A stretch of 64,000 nucleotides of DNA. It comes from CBFHWY01 sp965659675. GTDB lineage: Bacteria > Bacteroidota > Bacteroidia > Flavobacteriales_G > Salibacteraceae. Position numbers and translations under genes: made by a program. Positions within the stretch are counted from its first letter, which is position 1. Every line of letters begins with the position of its first letter. Under the pieces are notes generated by a model. The model was not told the origin of the DNA and did not search any database. It was given only the letters and a program-made list of their open reading frames with translations. Location: NCBI GenBank assembly GCA_965659675.1, contig CBFHWY010000003.1, forward strand, positions 10,482 to 74,481, given 5' to 3'. Positions 17,915 to 26,558 of this stretch are shown piece after piece.

Positions 17915-19255
17915 TTAGCTCATTTCTTTTATCATCAGATCTAATCCGTTTCTTACGATCTCCTGTGAGTTGATCTTTGAAGTACAAATCACTTCACAAA
18001 GCGCAAAATCTTCAGGAGCTACCTCATAGATCCCTAAATTTTCCATCAACTCTATATCTTCAACAAGAATTGATTTCAAAAGTTGAACCGGATACACATC
18101 CATTGGAAAAACTTTTTCGTATTGACCAGTAACCACAAAAGCTCGCTCCTCACCATGTTTGTGAGTATCAATGTTTCTGGGCTTTTTGGGCGCAAACCAG
18201 GTGCTGAGGAAGGACCTTGAAGCGGAGAACTTATTGATCCCCGGGGCGATCCATCCAAAAAATTCTTTCTCATCGCCTTCTTCCAAAAGCGTGATCTGAT
18301 GGTCATAGTGTCCCAGATATGCATCAGGACTAATTTGGTTTCCTGTGAGCGCATTTCCTGAGATCCAACGCACCTTGCCCGAATCTGCTTCAGACTCCAA
18401 ACTCTTTAGTTGGGCACCTGAGCGCAGGTTCAAATACTTTGGGTTTTTTGCCTTAGGCCCTGTCAAAGCCACACGCTTCACTGGGTCATATTTACCTTCT
18501 GTGAATACCTTCCCAATAATCGCAAGATCAAGAGCATCAACAACCCAAACCACTTCACCTTTATTGATCGGGCTCAGCTTGTGAAGAATGACTCCAGCAT
18601 TCCCAGACGGGTGTGGGCCTGCAACAGTATGCTTTTCAACACCAGTTAGCTTGTCCAATTCGCCCGCTTTTCTTCCCGCATGAAGGCTTAGGTGAACTTT
18701 TCCTTTGGTCAGCTTTGCAAGTGCATCAACTCCAGCTTGAAGTTCCTTTTGTTTGCCCTCAAGGCAAAAAGCATAGTCAGGGGCCAATGGACTACTATCA
18801 AAACCCTTGATCAAAATTGCTTTTGGCTCATCATCCGGTTTAGCAATTACATCATAGGGTCGCTTATTGATGTAAGGCCAAAGGCCAGAGTTCAGCATTT
18901 TCTCAGCTACAGCTTTTGCATCCATAGACTTGGGATCCTCTGCTTTGAAATCATCGAATCGAACTTCTTTATCAGCCAGAACGATCACCTCGAGGATCCG
19001 TCTCTTTTCTCCACGCTTCACCTCAGCGATCTCTCCACTTACCGGTGAAGTAAATTTGATCGCTTCGTTGTATTTGTCGTGAAATAAAGCTGTACCTGCT
19101 TTAACCTCATCACCAACTTTAACTTCCATCTTTGGAGTAACTCCATGAAAGTCAGGTGGATTTACTGCGTAAGTATCTGAACTTAGATCAACTACCTCTG
19201 CTTTCGCTTCTCCAAGCAGTTTAATATCCAGTCCTTTTTTGATTTTGATATTCAT
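17915..19255 (-). CDS. nqrA: Na+-NQR subunit A
   Basis: 446 residues from the ATG at 19255 (a TTG at 19261 would add two). The start NIKIKKGLDIKLLG and the lipoyl-like early part (VKVGDEVKAGTALFHDKY) are typical. NqrA is the cytosolic quinone-binding subunit. It leads nqrABCDEF and starts about 14 bases after the metK stop, so it may be read together with metK; no separate promoter is obvious in the gap. Confidence 0.97.
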   Translation of the reverse strand: MNIKIKKGLDIKLLGEAKAEVVDLSSDTYAVNPPDFHGVTPKMEVKVGDEVKAGTALFHDKYNEAIKFTSPVSGEIAEVKRGEKRRILEVIVLADKEVRFDDFKAEDPKSMDAKAVAEKMLNSGLWPYINKRPYDVIAKPDDEPKAILIKGFDSSPLAPDYAFCLEGKQKELQAGVDALAKLTKGKVHLSLHAGRKAGELDKLTGVEKHTVAGPHPSGNAGVILHKLSPINKGEVVWVVDALDLAIIGKVFTEGKYDPVKRVALTGPKAKNPKYLNLRSGAQLKSLESEADSGKVRWISGNALTGNQISPDAYLGHYDHQITLLEEGDEKEFFGWIAPGINKFSASRSFLSTWFAPKKPRNIDTHKHGEERAFVVTGQYEKVFPMDVYPVQLLKSILVEDIELMENLGIYEVAPEDFALCEVICTSKINSQEIVRNGLDLMIKEMS

Positions 19256-19269
19256 TGTCAATGTATCAA

Positions 19270-20526
19270 TTAGAGTCCAAACTCCGCTTTTACCTTATCT
19301 GTAAAATCTAGTTTCTCCCAGGTAAACAGCTCAACTTCCAGGGTTTGTTCTGTTCCGTCAGGAGCTACAAAAGATTTTGTCACAAACCTATTTTCTCTTC
19401 CCATGTGTCCGTAGGCTGCAGTTTCAGAATACATTGGCGTTCTGAGTTTTAACCGCTCTTCAATTGCCGCTGGACGCATATCAAAGATCTCTTCTACTTT
19501 TTTGGCGATCTCACCATCGGTCATATCAACACGCGATGTTCCGTAAGTGTTGACATAAATATTCGTCGGCTCAACTACTCCGATGGCATAGGAAACCTGC
19601 ACAAGCACTTCATCACAAAGACCAGCTGCCACCAGGTTTTTCGCGATATGCCTGGTTGCATAAGCAGCAGATCTATCTACCTTACTGGGATCTTTTCCCG
19701 AAAAGGCACCACCACCGTGAGCTCCTTTTCCACCGTAAGTATCAACGATGATCTTCCGTCCGGTCAGACCAGTGTCTCCATGAGGGCCTCCGATCACAAA
19801 CTTTCCTGTTGGGTTGATGTGGTAGGTAATATCATCTCCAAAAAGCTGTTGAAGCTCCGGAGTCAATTGCGCTTTTACGCGCGGAATGAGTTTATTGATG
19901 ATGTCTTCACGAATGACCGATAACATATATTCATCATTCTCATCAAATGGATCGTGCTGGGTAGAAACAACAATGGAATCAATCCTTACAGGTTTGTTGT
20001 CATCGTTGTACTCAATGGTAACCTGCGCTTTTGAGTCTGGACGCAAATACTTTATATCCTTATTCTCTCTGCGCATTTCTGCAAGCTCAAAAAGGATCTT
20101 ATGAGAAAGGTCCAATGCAAGGGGCATGAAATTCTCAGTTTCATTGGTGGCATAGCCAAACATCATCCCCTGGTCTCCTGCTCCCTGCTCCTCTTTTGAT
20201 GCGCGGTCTACCCCGCGATTGATATCTTCACTTTGCTCATGGATCGCAGAAAGAACGCCACAAGAGTTTGCTTCGAACATCAGGTCAGAACTGGTGTATC
20301 CAATTTTCTTGATCACATCTCTGGCGATCTGTTGCACATCGAGGTAGGTGTTTGACTTGACCTCTCCAGCCAAAACCACCTGTCCGGTGGTCACCAATGT
20401 TTCGCACGCTACCTTGGAATCCGCGTCAAATGCAAGAAAGTTGTCGATCAGCGCATCGGAGATCTGATCTGCGATCTTATCCGGATGGCCTTCTGAAACA
20501 GATTCAGAGGTAAATAGGTAGGACAT
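19270..20526 (-). CDS. metK: S-adenosylmethionine synthetase
   Basis: 418 residues. Makes S-adenosylmethionine from methionine and ATP. Visible motifs: SEGHPDKIADQISDA near the N-terminus, EEQGAGDQGMMFGYA, and GAHGGGAFSGKDPSKVDRS. The gap to gldA is only 39 bp, too short for a SAM riboswitch, and none is seen. Confidence 0.98.
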   Translation of the reverse strand: MSYLFTSESVSEGHPDKIADQISDALIDNFLAFDADSKVACETLVTTGQVVLAGEVKSNTYLDVQQIARDVIKKIGYTSSDLMFEANSCGVLSAIHEQSEDINRGVDRASKEEQGAGDQGMMFGYATNETENFMPLALDLSHKILFELAEMRRENKDIKYLRPDSKAQVTIEYNDDNKPVRIDSIVVSTQHDPFDENDEYMLSVIREDIINKLIPRVKAQLTPELQQLFGDDITYHINPTGKFVIGGPHGDTGLTGRKIIVDTYGGKGAHGGGAFSGKDPSKVDRSAAYATRHIAKNLVAAGLCDEVLVQVSYAIGVVEPTNIYVNTYGTSRVDMTDGEIAKKVEEIFDMRPAAIEERLKLRTPMYSETAAYGHMGRENRFVTKSFVAPDGTEQTLEVELFTWEKLDFTDKVKAEFGL

Positions 20527-20565
20527 AAACTGACTGTATTAGAGTGCGCGAAAATAAGCAAAATG

Positions 20566-21477
20566 TCACTTCTCAGCAGTAAGTGTTTTGAAGATATCTT
20601 CAAGGCTGTCTTCTTCCCGTGCCAATGAAAGCACCGGATTGTTTTGATCCACCCCAAATTGGAAGATATGTGCCCTGACATCCCTTCCTTTATCGGAGTA
20701 GATCTTCCAACGATTTCCCGTCTGTTGTTCAACAGAAGAAACCCCTTCTACTTCCATTAAAGTTTGCTTATCCACTTCTGATTCAAATTCAACTAAAATG
20801 ACTTCAACTTCGCGTTTGAGGGTCTTGATCTCATCTGCTTTTTGATCTGCCACTAAATGACCTTTGTTAATGATCAGGACGCGATCACAAATGGCTTCTA
20901 CCTCCTGCATGATATGCGTACTTAATAGAACTGTTTTGTCTTTGCCGAGATCCTTGATCAGTTGTCTGATCTCAATGATCTGGTTCGGATCCAGACCTGT
21001 GGTAGCCTCATCGAGGATCAACACCTCCGGATCATGGAGAATAGCCTGTGCCAGACCTACACGCTGTTTATATCCTTTGGACAGAGCGCCGATCTTTTTA
21101 TGCTGTTCAGGACCCAGACCCACCATTTCAATGACCTCCTGAATGCGTTTTTTGGTGTCGCCAATAGCATAAATACCGGCGGTAAACTCTAAAAACTCTC
21201 TGACATACATCTCATAATAGAGTGGATTATTCTCAGGAAGATACCCAACCTTTGAACGCACCTTTAAACTGTCTTTAACGGTATCAAGGCCGCAGACCTT
21301 AGCCTCACCTTCAGTTTGAGGAATGAAGCAGGTCAGTATCTTCATCATCGTTGACTTACCTGCTCCGTTCGGACCAAGAAATCCTACGATCTGACCTTTG
21401 CCAATGCTAAAGCTCACATTATTTAAGGCTTTCTGCTCTCCGTAAACTTTGGTGATGTTCTTTACCTCAATAGACAT
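20566..21477 (-). CDS. gldA: Gliding motility ABC transporter ATP-binding protein GldA
   Basis: 303 residues. Walker A GPNGAGKST, signature LSKGYKQRVGLAQA and Walker B LILDEATTGLDP are in order, followed by the H-loop in STHIMQE. The C-terminal extension (VEVILVEFESEVDK... SLAREEDSLEDIFKTLT) matches GldA. In flavobacteria it works with GldFG in gliding and type IX secretion-related transport; gldFG are not in this window. Confidence 0.9.
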   Translation of the reverse strand: MSIEVKNITKVYGEQKALNNVSFSIGKGQIVGFLGPNGAGKSTMMKILTCFIPQTEGEAKVCGLDTVKDSLKVRSKVGYLPENNPLYYEMYVREFLEFTAGIYAIGDTKKRIQEVIEMVGLGPEQHKKIGALSKGYKQRVGLAQAILHDPEVLILDEATTGLDPNQIIEIRQLIKDLGKDKTVLLSTHIMQEVEAICDRVLIINKGHLVADQKADEIKTLKREVEVILVEFESEVDKQTLMEVEGVSSVEQQTGNRWKIYSDKGRDVRAHIFQFGVDQNNPVLSLAREEDSLEDIFKTLTAEK

Positions 21478-21492
21478 GTCGCGAAGTTAATC

Positions 21493-21534
21493 AATGATGA
21501 ATGTAGAAGAATGAATATTCAATGATGAAGTAGG
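21493..21534 (+). repeat. Degenerate 7-mer array (AATGATG type)
   Basis: Six 7-mers in register: AATGATG, AATGTAG, AAGAATG, AATATTC, AATGATG, AAGTAGG. It begins 15 bp before the gldA start on the other strand. Confidence 0.65.
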
Positions 21535-21546
21535 GAGCGGCTTTTT

Positions 21547-21574
21547 GGGTGATTGGGTAACCGGGTGATTGGGG
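21547..21574 (+). repeat. Short 8-mer array (GGGTGATT type)
   Basis: GGGTGATT, GGGTAACC, GGGTGATT, GGGG in tandem. The period is 8, unlike the 7-mers on both sides. Confidence 0.65.
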
Positions 21575-21623
21575 CTAAAGAGTCCGTAGGTTCGATAATA
21601 CTGAAGCTTGAGGAGCAAAGCCC

Positions 21624-21665
21624 ACTCACGACTCCCGACTCCTGACTCCCAACTCCTAATTCTCC
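21624..21665 (+). repeat. Degenerate 7-mer array (ACTCCNG type) up to the rsgA promoter
   Basis: Six 7-mers: ACTCACG, ACTCCCG, ACTCCTG, ACTCCCA, ACTCCTA, ATTCTCC. The array ends exactly where the rsgA -7 box begins. There is no four-helix-bundle gene here, unlike the arrays at 29.5-36.5 kb. Confidence 0.8.
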
Positions 21666-21673
21666 TACATTTG
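21666..21673 (+). promoter_or_regulatory. -7 promoter box of rsgA
   Basis: TACATTTG matches TAnnTTTG and ends seven bases before the ATG at 21681. Confidence 0.55.
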
Positions 21674-21680
21674 AAACCCA

Positions 21681-22613
21681 ATGGAAGCCCTGGTCTTAAA
21701 ATCTACTGGAAAATGGTATCAGCTTAAACTCACCGACTCAGGTGAAGAGGTTGATGCCAGAGTCAGAGGAAAACTTCGATTAAAAGGTTTTCGCTCTACA
21801 AACCCTGTTTCTGTCGGCGATCGCGTTGAAGTTGATCACCAGGGAGACGACTACCTCATTACAGGTATTCAGCCCAGAGAGAACTTCCTGCTGCGCAAGT
21901 CGGTTAACTTGTCAAAGCGCAGTCATGTTATTGCCAGTAACATTGATCAGGTGTTATTGATCTGCACCTTAAAGGATCCGCAGACCAGCTTTACTTTTAT
22001 CGATCGCATTCTTGTTGCCTGTGAAGCCTACGACCTCAAAGTGCTGATCGTCCTCAATAAAGTGGATCTGATCGGAGACGATGACCACTCTATTGACGAA
22101 TTAGCGCTCTTTTGCGAAACCTACGTGCAGATCGGTTATCCAGTGCTATTGTGCAGTGCCCTATCGGGAAAAGGCCTGGGGGAACTCAAGGAGTTGACTC
22201 AGGATAAAGTGAGTTTGCTGGCAGGTCACAGTGGGGTTGGCAAATCGAGTTTGGCCAATGTGATCGAGCCGGGATTAGACCTTCACGTATCGGAGATTTC
22301 CGACTATCATCAAACCGGAACGCATACCACCACCTTTGCTGAGATGCACCCCATCAGCTCGGGAGGTTATCTCGTTGACACACCCGGAATTCGTGGCTTT
22401 GGGATTATTGACATCGATCGAAAGTCGCTTTCTCATTTCTTCCCTGAAATGAAAGCTTTGCTTGGACATTGTAAGTTTCATAATTGTCAGCATACAAATG
22501 AACCAGGTTGTGCTGTGATCGAAGCATATGAAAGAGGGGAAATATCGCCAGACAGATACCGATCATATCTGACGATCCTGGAAGAAGATGAGGACAAAAA
22601 TTATCGTTACTAA
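21681..22613 (+). CDS. rsgA: Ribosome small-subunit GTPase RsgA
   Basis: 310 residues. The G motifs are circularly permuted: NKVD (G4) comes before GHSGVGKSS (G1), and DTPGIRGFG (G3) is last. The C-terminal zinc motif is HCKFHNCQHTNEPGC. An N-terminal OB domain (ARVRGKLRLKG) precedes the G domain. It acts in late 30S assembly. Its last base is shared with the first base of dtd, so they are coupled. Confidence 0.97.
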   Translation: MEALVLKSTGKWYQLKLTDSGEEVDARVRGKLRLKGFRSTNPVSVGDRVEVDHQGDDYLITGIQPRENFLLRKSVNLSKRSHVIASNIDQVLLICTLKDPQTSFTFIDRILVACEAYDLKVLIVLNKVDLIGDDDHSIDELALFCETYVQIGYPVLLCSALSGKGLGELKELTQDKVSLLAGHSGVGKSSLANVIEPGLDLHVSEISDYHQTGTHTTTFAEMHPISSGGYLVDTPGIRGFGIIDIDRKSLSHFFPEMKALLGHCKFHNCQHTNEPGCAVIEAYERGEISPDRYRSYLTILEEDEDKNYRY

Positions 22614-23065
22614 TGAGGATAGTGCTACAGCGCGTTAAGGAAGCAAAGGTTGAGATCGACCAGCAGGTCAGCGGTGAAATTCGCAAAGGTCTGCTGATCT
22701 TCCTTGGAATTGGGAACGATGATTCTGAAGAAGACATCGAATGGTTGGTTAGAAAGCTGAGCAATTTGCGCATCTTCTCTGATGATGAAGGAAAGATGAA
22801 TTTGGACATAAAAGAAGTCAATGGAGAAGTGCTATTGGTGAGTCAATTCACCCTTCACGCGAAAACAAAAAAGGGCAACCGGCCTTCTTTTGCCCGAGCG
22901 GCACATCCAGACATTGCCATACCTCTTTATGAAGAGTTCCGAAGACAACTTGAAGCCGAGTTATCCAAGCCCGTAGAAACGGGTGAATTTGGCGCTATGA
23001 TGGATGTAGAGCTGATCAACGATGGACCTGTCACCATCATCATCGATTCAAAGAATCGGGAATAG
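22613..23065 (+). CDS. dtd: D-aminoacyl-tRNA deacylase
   Basis: 150 residues, full family length. It starts MRIVLQRVKEAKV, has the substrate motif SQFTLHA and the late LINDGPVTI, both characteristic of DTD. It hydrolyses D-amino acids (and glycine) from mischarged tRNAs. The start overlaps the rsgA stop (TAATG). Confidence 0.97.
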   Translation: MRIVLQRVKEAKVEIDQQVSGEIRKGLLIFLGIGNDDSEEDIEWLVRKLSNLRIFSDDEGKMNLDIKEVNGEVLLVSQFTLHAKTKKGNRPSFARAAHPDIAIPLYEEFRRQLEAELSKPVETGEFGAMMDVELINDGPVTIIIDSKNRE

Positions 23066-23068
23066 ACT

Positions 23069-23292
23069 GTCTTCGGCTACGCTCAGATAGCGGTTTAAAA
23101 CCATGATAACATGGAGGTCGACTGCAGAGAAAAAAGGACGCCTATGCTTCGGAGGGAACAAGACTGCTTGAGCGGAGACGCAGAAAAAGAGTATCTGAGC
23201 GCAGCCGAGAAAAAGGGTGTCTGAGCGTAGCCGAGAAAAAGGGTGTCTGAGAGCAGCCGAGAAAAAGGGTGTCTGAGCGCAGCCGAAGACAC
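23069..23292. repeat. Inverted-repeat bounded intergenic element
   Basis: The left end (23069-23090, TGTCTTCGGCTACGCTCAGA) is the inverse of the right end (23272-23290, TCTGAGCGCAGCCGAAGACA). Between them are a GC-poor stretch and a 26-bp tandem array. No ORF on either strand is believable. The motif TGAGCGNAGCCGAAG is a REP-like sequence frequent in Bacteroidota intergenic DNA. Confidence 0.7.
23168..23290 (+). repeat. 26-bp tandem repeat, five copies
   Basis: The unit begins TCTGAGCGNAGCCGAGAAAA and ends AGGGTG. Copies start at 23168 (degenerate), 23194, 23220, 23246 and 23272 (partial), an exact 26-bp period. Confidence 0.88.
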
Positions 23293-23302
23293 GAAACATT
23301 CC

Positions 23303-23310
23303 TAACTTTG
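23303..23310 (+). promoter_or_regulatory. -7 promoter box before the MazG-like gene
   Basis: TAACTTTG matches TAnnTTTG and ends five bases before the ATG at 23316. Confidence 0.5.
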
Positions 23311-23315
23311 ATTCC

Positions 23316-23645
23316 ATGACCATCGAAGAAGCACAGAAAGAGGTAGATGAATGGATCAAAACAGTAGGTGTACGTTACTTCAACGAGCTCACTAATATGG
23401 CCCAGCTCACCGAAGAAGTTGGTGAAGTTGCCCGGATCATTGCTCGACGTTACGGCGAACAAAGTGAAAAAGAATCCGATAAAGAGAAAGACCTCGGGGA
23501 AGAATTTGCAGATGTGCTTTTTGTACTAATTTGTTTAGCAAACCAAACAGGTGTCGATCTCACCGAAGCTTTTCACAAACGGATGGAAGCGAAGACTGCA
23601 AGGGACAAGGACCGTCACCACAACAACGAAAAACTAAGGCAATAA
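23316..23645 (+). CDS. MazG-like nucleotide pyrophosphohydrolase
   Basis: 109 residues, a single all-alpha MazG domain. Metal-binding acidic residues lie in LTEEVGEVARII and GEEFADVLFVLICLANQ, the EExxE and ExxD pattern of the family. It is much shorter than MazG at 9415-10188 and resembles the small dimeric or tetrameric dNTP/NTP pyrophosphatases. It converges with atpC and shares the hairpin in between. Confidence 0.87.
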   Translation: MTIEEAQKEVDEWIKTVGVRYFNELTNMAQLTEEVGEVARIIARRYGEQSEKESDKEKDLGEEFADVLFVLICLANQTGVDLTEAFHKRMEAKTARDKDRHHNNEKLRQ

Positions 23646-23674
23646 AAAACCCACTCCGAATCAACGAAGTGGGT
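23644..23674 (-). terminator. Intrinsic terminator of atpDC
   Basis: ACCCACT pairs with AGTGGGT around a 12-base loop; on the minus strand it is followed by T6. On the plus strand the tail is a weaker TCTATAATTTT, so the hairpin may also serve the MazG-like gene. Confidence 0.75.
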
Positions 23675-23699
23675 CTATAATTTTGTGCTTTGCAGAGAA

Positions 23700-23933
23700 C
23701 TACTCTGCCAATACCATCACCTTGTTCTTCAGGACTTCAACAACGCCACCTTTGATCTCAAACTCCTGTTCTCCATCATTGTCCTTCAACTTCACAACGC
23801 CTTCTTTTAATCCAGCAATCATGGGTGCGTGATTATCCAATATCCCGAAAGATCCATCCTGCCCGGGAAACTGCACATGTACAGCCTCTCCTTCGTACAA
23901 CTGTTTATCGGGTGAAAGTATTTCTACATGCAT
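23700..23933 (-). CDS. atpC: ATP synthase F1 epsilon subunit
   Basis: 77 residues: only the N-terminal beta-sandwich domain (VEILSPDKQLYEGEAVHVQFPG, GSFGILDNHAPMIAGL). The C-terminal helical hairpin found in longer epsilon subunits is missing, which is normal in Bacteroidota. It lies 11 bases after atpD. Confidence 0.95.
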   Translation of the reverse strand: MHVEILSPDKQLYEGEAVHVQFPGQDGSFGILDNHAPMIAGLKEGVVKLKDNDGEQEFEIKGGVVEVLKNKVMVLAE

Positions 23934-23944
23934 GTTTCTTCAGC

Positions 23945-25456
23945 TTATAAAGATTCCATGGCCAACATGGCCTTACCTTTCTCAATAGCCTCATCGATGG
24001 TTCCAACCAGGTTGAAAGCAGCTTCCGGATACTCATCCACTTCTCCATCCATGATCATGTTGAACCCTTTAATGGTGTCTTCAATAGATACTAATACCCC
24101 TTGAAGTCCAGTAAACTGCTCAGCTACGTGGAACGGCTGAGAAAGGAAACGCTGTACTCTTCTTGCTCTGTGTACCACCTGCTTGTCTTCTTCAGAAAGT
24201 TCATCCATCCCCAAAATAGCAATGATATCCTGCAACTCTTTGTATCGCTGCAACATCTCTTTTACCCTTTGAGCAGTGCCGTAATGCTCCTCCCCAACGA
24301 TTGTTGGAGTAAGGATCCTTGAGGTAGAATCCAATGGGTCTACCGCTGGATAGATACCTAACTCGGCGATCTTTCTTGAAAGTACCGTAGTGGCATCAAG
24401 GTGAGCAAATGTCGTTGCCGGAGCCGGGTCAGTCAAGTCATCCGCAGGCACATAAACAGCCTGTACCGAAGTAATCGATCCTTTTTTGGTAGATGTAATA
24501 CGCTCTTGCATAGCACCCATCTCTGTTGCTAGAGTAGGCTGGTAACCTACCGCCGATGGCATACGCCCAAGTAGTGCCGACATTTCAGAACCTGCCTGAG
24601 TAAATCGGAAAATATTATCGATAAAGAAAAGTATATCTCTTCCTCCTGTTTCTTCGTCTCCATCACGGAAGTACTCAGCAAGTGTCAAGCCTGAAAGCGC
24701 AACGCGAGCACGTGCACCCGGAGGTTCGTTCATTTGTCCGAATACGAATGTCGCTTTAGACTCAGCAAGCTTGGTGTAGTCAGCCTTGCTCAGGTCCCAT
24801 CCACCTTCTTCCATTGATTTTTGAAATTCTTCTCCATAAGTGATAATTCCTGACTCAAGCATCTCACGCATCAGGTCATTTCCTTCACGTGTGCGCTCAC
24901 CAACTCCAGCAAATACTGATAGTCCACCGTATCCTTTGGCGATATTGTTGATCAGCTCCTGGATCAATACTGTTTTACCAACACCAGCACCTCCGAAAAG
25001 ACCGATCTTTCCGCCTTTTGCATAAGGCTCAATCAGGTCAATTACCTTGATCCCAGTGAAAAGAACTTCAGTTGAAGTTGATAGATCTTCGAATTTTGGT
25101 GGGTCCCGGTGAATAGGATATCCATTGCTATTATCAACGTCTTTTAGACCGTCAATTGCAGAACCAACTACATTAAATAGTCGACCGTGAATTTCTTTAC
25201 CAATTGGCATTTTGATCGGAGCACCTGTTGCAACAACATCTGATCCTCTTCTTAATCCATCTGTCGCATCCATCGCAATGGTTCGTACGGTATCCTCACC
25301 GATGTGCTGCTGACATTCTAATACTACTTTAGCTCCATCGGAACGAGTTACCTCCAAAGCATCCAGGATCTGCGGAAGCTCTGATCCCTCATTATCGAAG
25401 CTGACGTCGACAACCGGACCGATGATCTGTATGATTTTTCCTACTTGATTGGCCAT
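23945..25456 (-). CDS. atpD: ATP synthase F1 beta subunit
   Basis: 503 residues. Catalytic beta subunit: Walker A GGAGVGKT, GERTREGNDL, the Walker B region DILFFIDNIFRF and SALLGRMPSAVGYQPTLATEMG. Only atpD and atpC are present here; the rest of the F1Fo genes lie elsewhere, as is common in this phylum. Confidence 0.99.
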   Translation of the reverse strand: MANQVGKIIQIIGPVVDVSFDNEGSELPQILDALEVTRSDGAKVVLECQQHIGEDTVRTIAMDATDGLRRGSDVVATGAPIKMPIGKEIHGRLFNVVGSAIDGLKDVDNSNGYPIHRDPPKFEDLSTSTEVLFTGIKVIDLIEPYAKGGKIGLFGGAGVGKTVLIQELINNIAKGYGGLSVFAGVGERTREGNDLMREMLESGIITYGEEFQKSMEEGGWDLSKADYTKLAESKATFVFGQMNEPPGARARVALSGLTLAEYFRDGDEETGGRDILFFIDNIFRFTQAGSEMSALLGRMPSAVGYQPTLATEMGAMQERITSTKKGSITSVQAVYVPADDLTDPAPATTFAHLDATTVLSRKIAELGIYPAVDPLDSTSRILTPTIVGEEHYGTAQRVKEMLQRYKELQDIIAILGMDELSEEDKQVVHRARRVQRFLSQPFHVAEQFTGLQGVLVSIEDTIKGFNMIMDGEVDEYPEAAFNLVGTIDEAIEKGKAMLAMESL

Positions 25457-25623
25457 TCTATCTTAGCTTAAATCTTTGTTTTAGAATTATTTTGATGCTC
25501 CTCAAAATCGTCGGCAAATGTAGAATTTTAGATCATTACTTTTAAGCTGAAATCACGTTTTATTTTTCTAACATAAATGAGTGACATTGTTCATATAATC
25601 TGCACATCTTTGCCATTCCTTTT

Positions 25624-26556
25624 ATGAAGGTTCATTACGGCATTCAAAACTTTTCAGGAGCAAACAAGCCAATACTCACTACAGGCACCTTTGATGGTGT
25701 TCATATTGGTCACAGTAAGATTCTTGAAAGACTTCAAAAGTCTTGCAACGCAGAAGGAGGCGAAAGCGTACTGCTGACTTTTCATCCACATCCACGACTG
25801 GTTCTATTTCCCGAAAACAATGATCTAAAACTGCTCAATTCTCAAGCAGAAAAGCTCGAGCTTCTTGAGAAAGCTGGACTGGATCATGTGATCATTCATC
25901 CCTTTACTCATGAATTCAGCCGCACAAGCTCGCTTGAATATGTGAGAGACATTCTTGTGAATACGATCAAGGTTCACAAACTGGTTATCGGTTATGATCA
26001 TCAATTTGGACGGAATAGAGAAGGCTCATTTGAGTCTTTACAGGACTATGCTCACGTTTACAATTTTAAGGTTGAGGAAATTCCAGCGGAAGAAGTTGAT
26101 CATGTGAACGTGAGCTCAACTAAGATCAGAAATGCCCTAATGAAAGGTGATGTTCAAAAGGCAAACTCTTTCTTAAATCATCCTTATGGACTCAGGGGAA
26201 AGGTGATCAAAGGAGAGCAGATCGGAAGGACCCTTGGGTACCCAACTGCCAATATTCGTCCTGACGACAAACACAAACTCATACCCAAGGACGGTGCCTA
26301 TGCTGTGAAGGTCAAATTGAACGGTGAATTTTATGCCGGAATGATGAATATTGGAATTCGTCCGACCCTTAGTGGCAGTAAAAAAAGAAGCATTGAGGTG
26401 CATCTTTTAAATTTTGATGGAGATCTGTATGATCAGGAGATCGAATTGGCCTTTCATGCCCGATTGAGGGACGAAAAACAATTTGAGTCAGGAGATGCAC
26501 TTAAGCAGCAGCTAGAGTTCGATAGCAACAAAACCCGTGAAATCATCGTTCTGTGA
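25624..26556 (+). CDS. ribF: Bifunctional riboflavin kinase / FAD synthetase
   Basis: 310 residues. The N-terminal FAD synthetase domain has GTFDGVHIGH and the later VIGYDHQFGRNREG and SSTKIRNAL; the C-terminal kinase domain has GRTLGYPTANI and MMNIGIRPT. It converts riboflavin to FMN and FAD, cofactors that the NQR complex in this window needs. The next gene starts two bases later. Confidence 0.97.
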   Translation: MKVHYGIQNFSGANKPILTTGTFDGVHIGHSKILERLQKSCNAEGGESVLLTFHPHPRLVLFPENNDLKLLNSQAEKLELLEKAGLDHVIIHPFTHEFSRTSSLEYVRDILVNTIKVHKLVIGYDHQFGRNREGSFESLQDYAHVYNFKVEEIPAEEVDHVNVSSTKIRNALMKGDVQKANSFLNHPYGLRGKVIKGEQIGRTLGYPTANIRPDDKHKLIPKDGAYAVKVKLNGEFYAGMMNIGIRPTLSGSKKRSIEVHLLNFDGDLYDQEIELAFHARLRDEKQFESGDALKQQLEFDSNKTREIIVL

Positions 26557-26558
26557 TC

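Noticed and set aside
20527..20565. SAM riboswitch before metK
   Set aside because: Only 39 bp lie between gldA and metK and no riboswitch core is seen.
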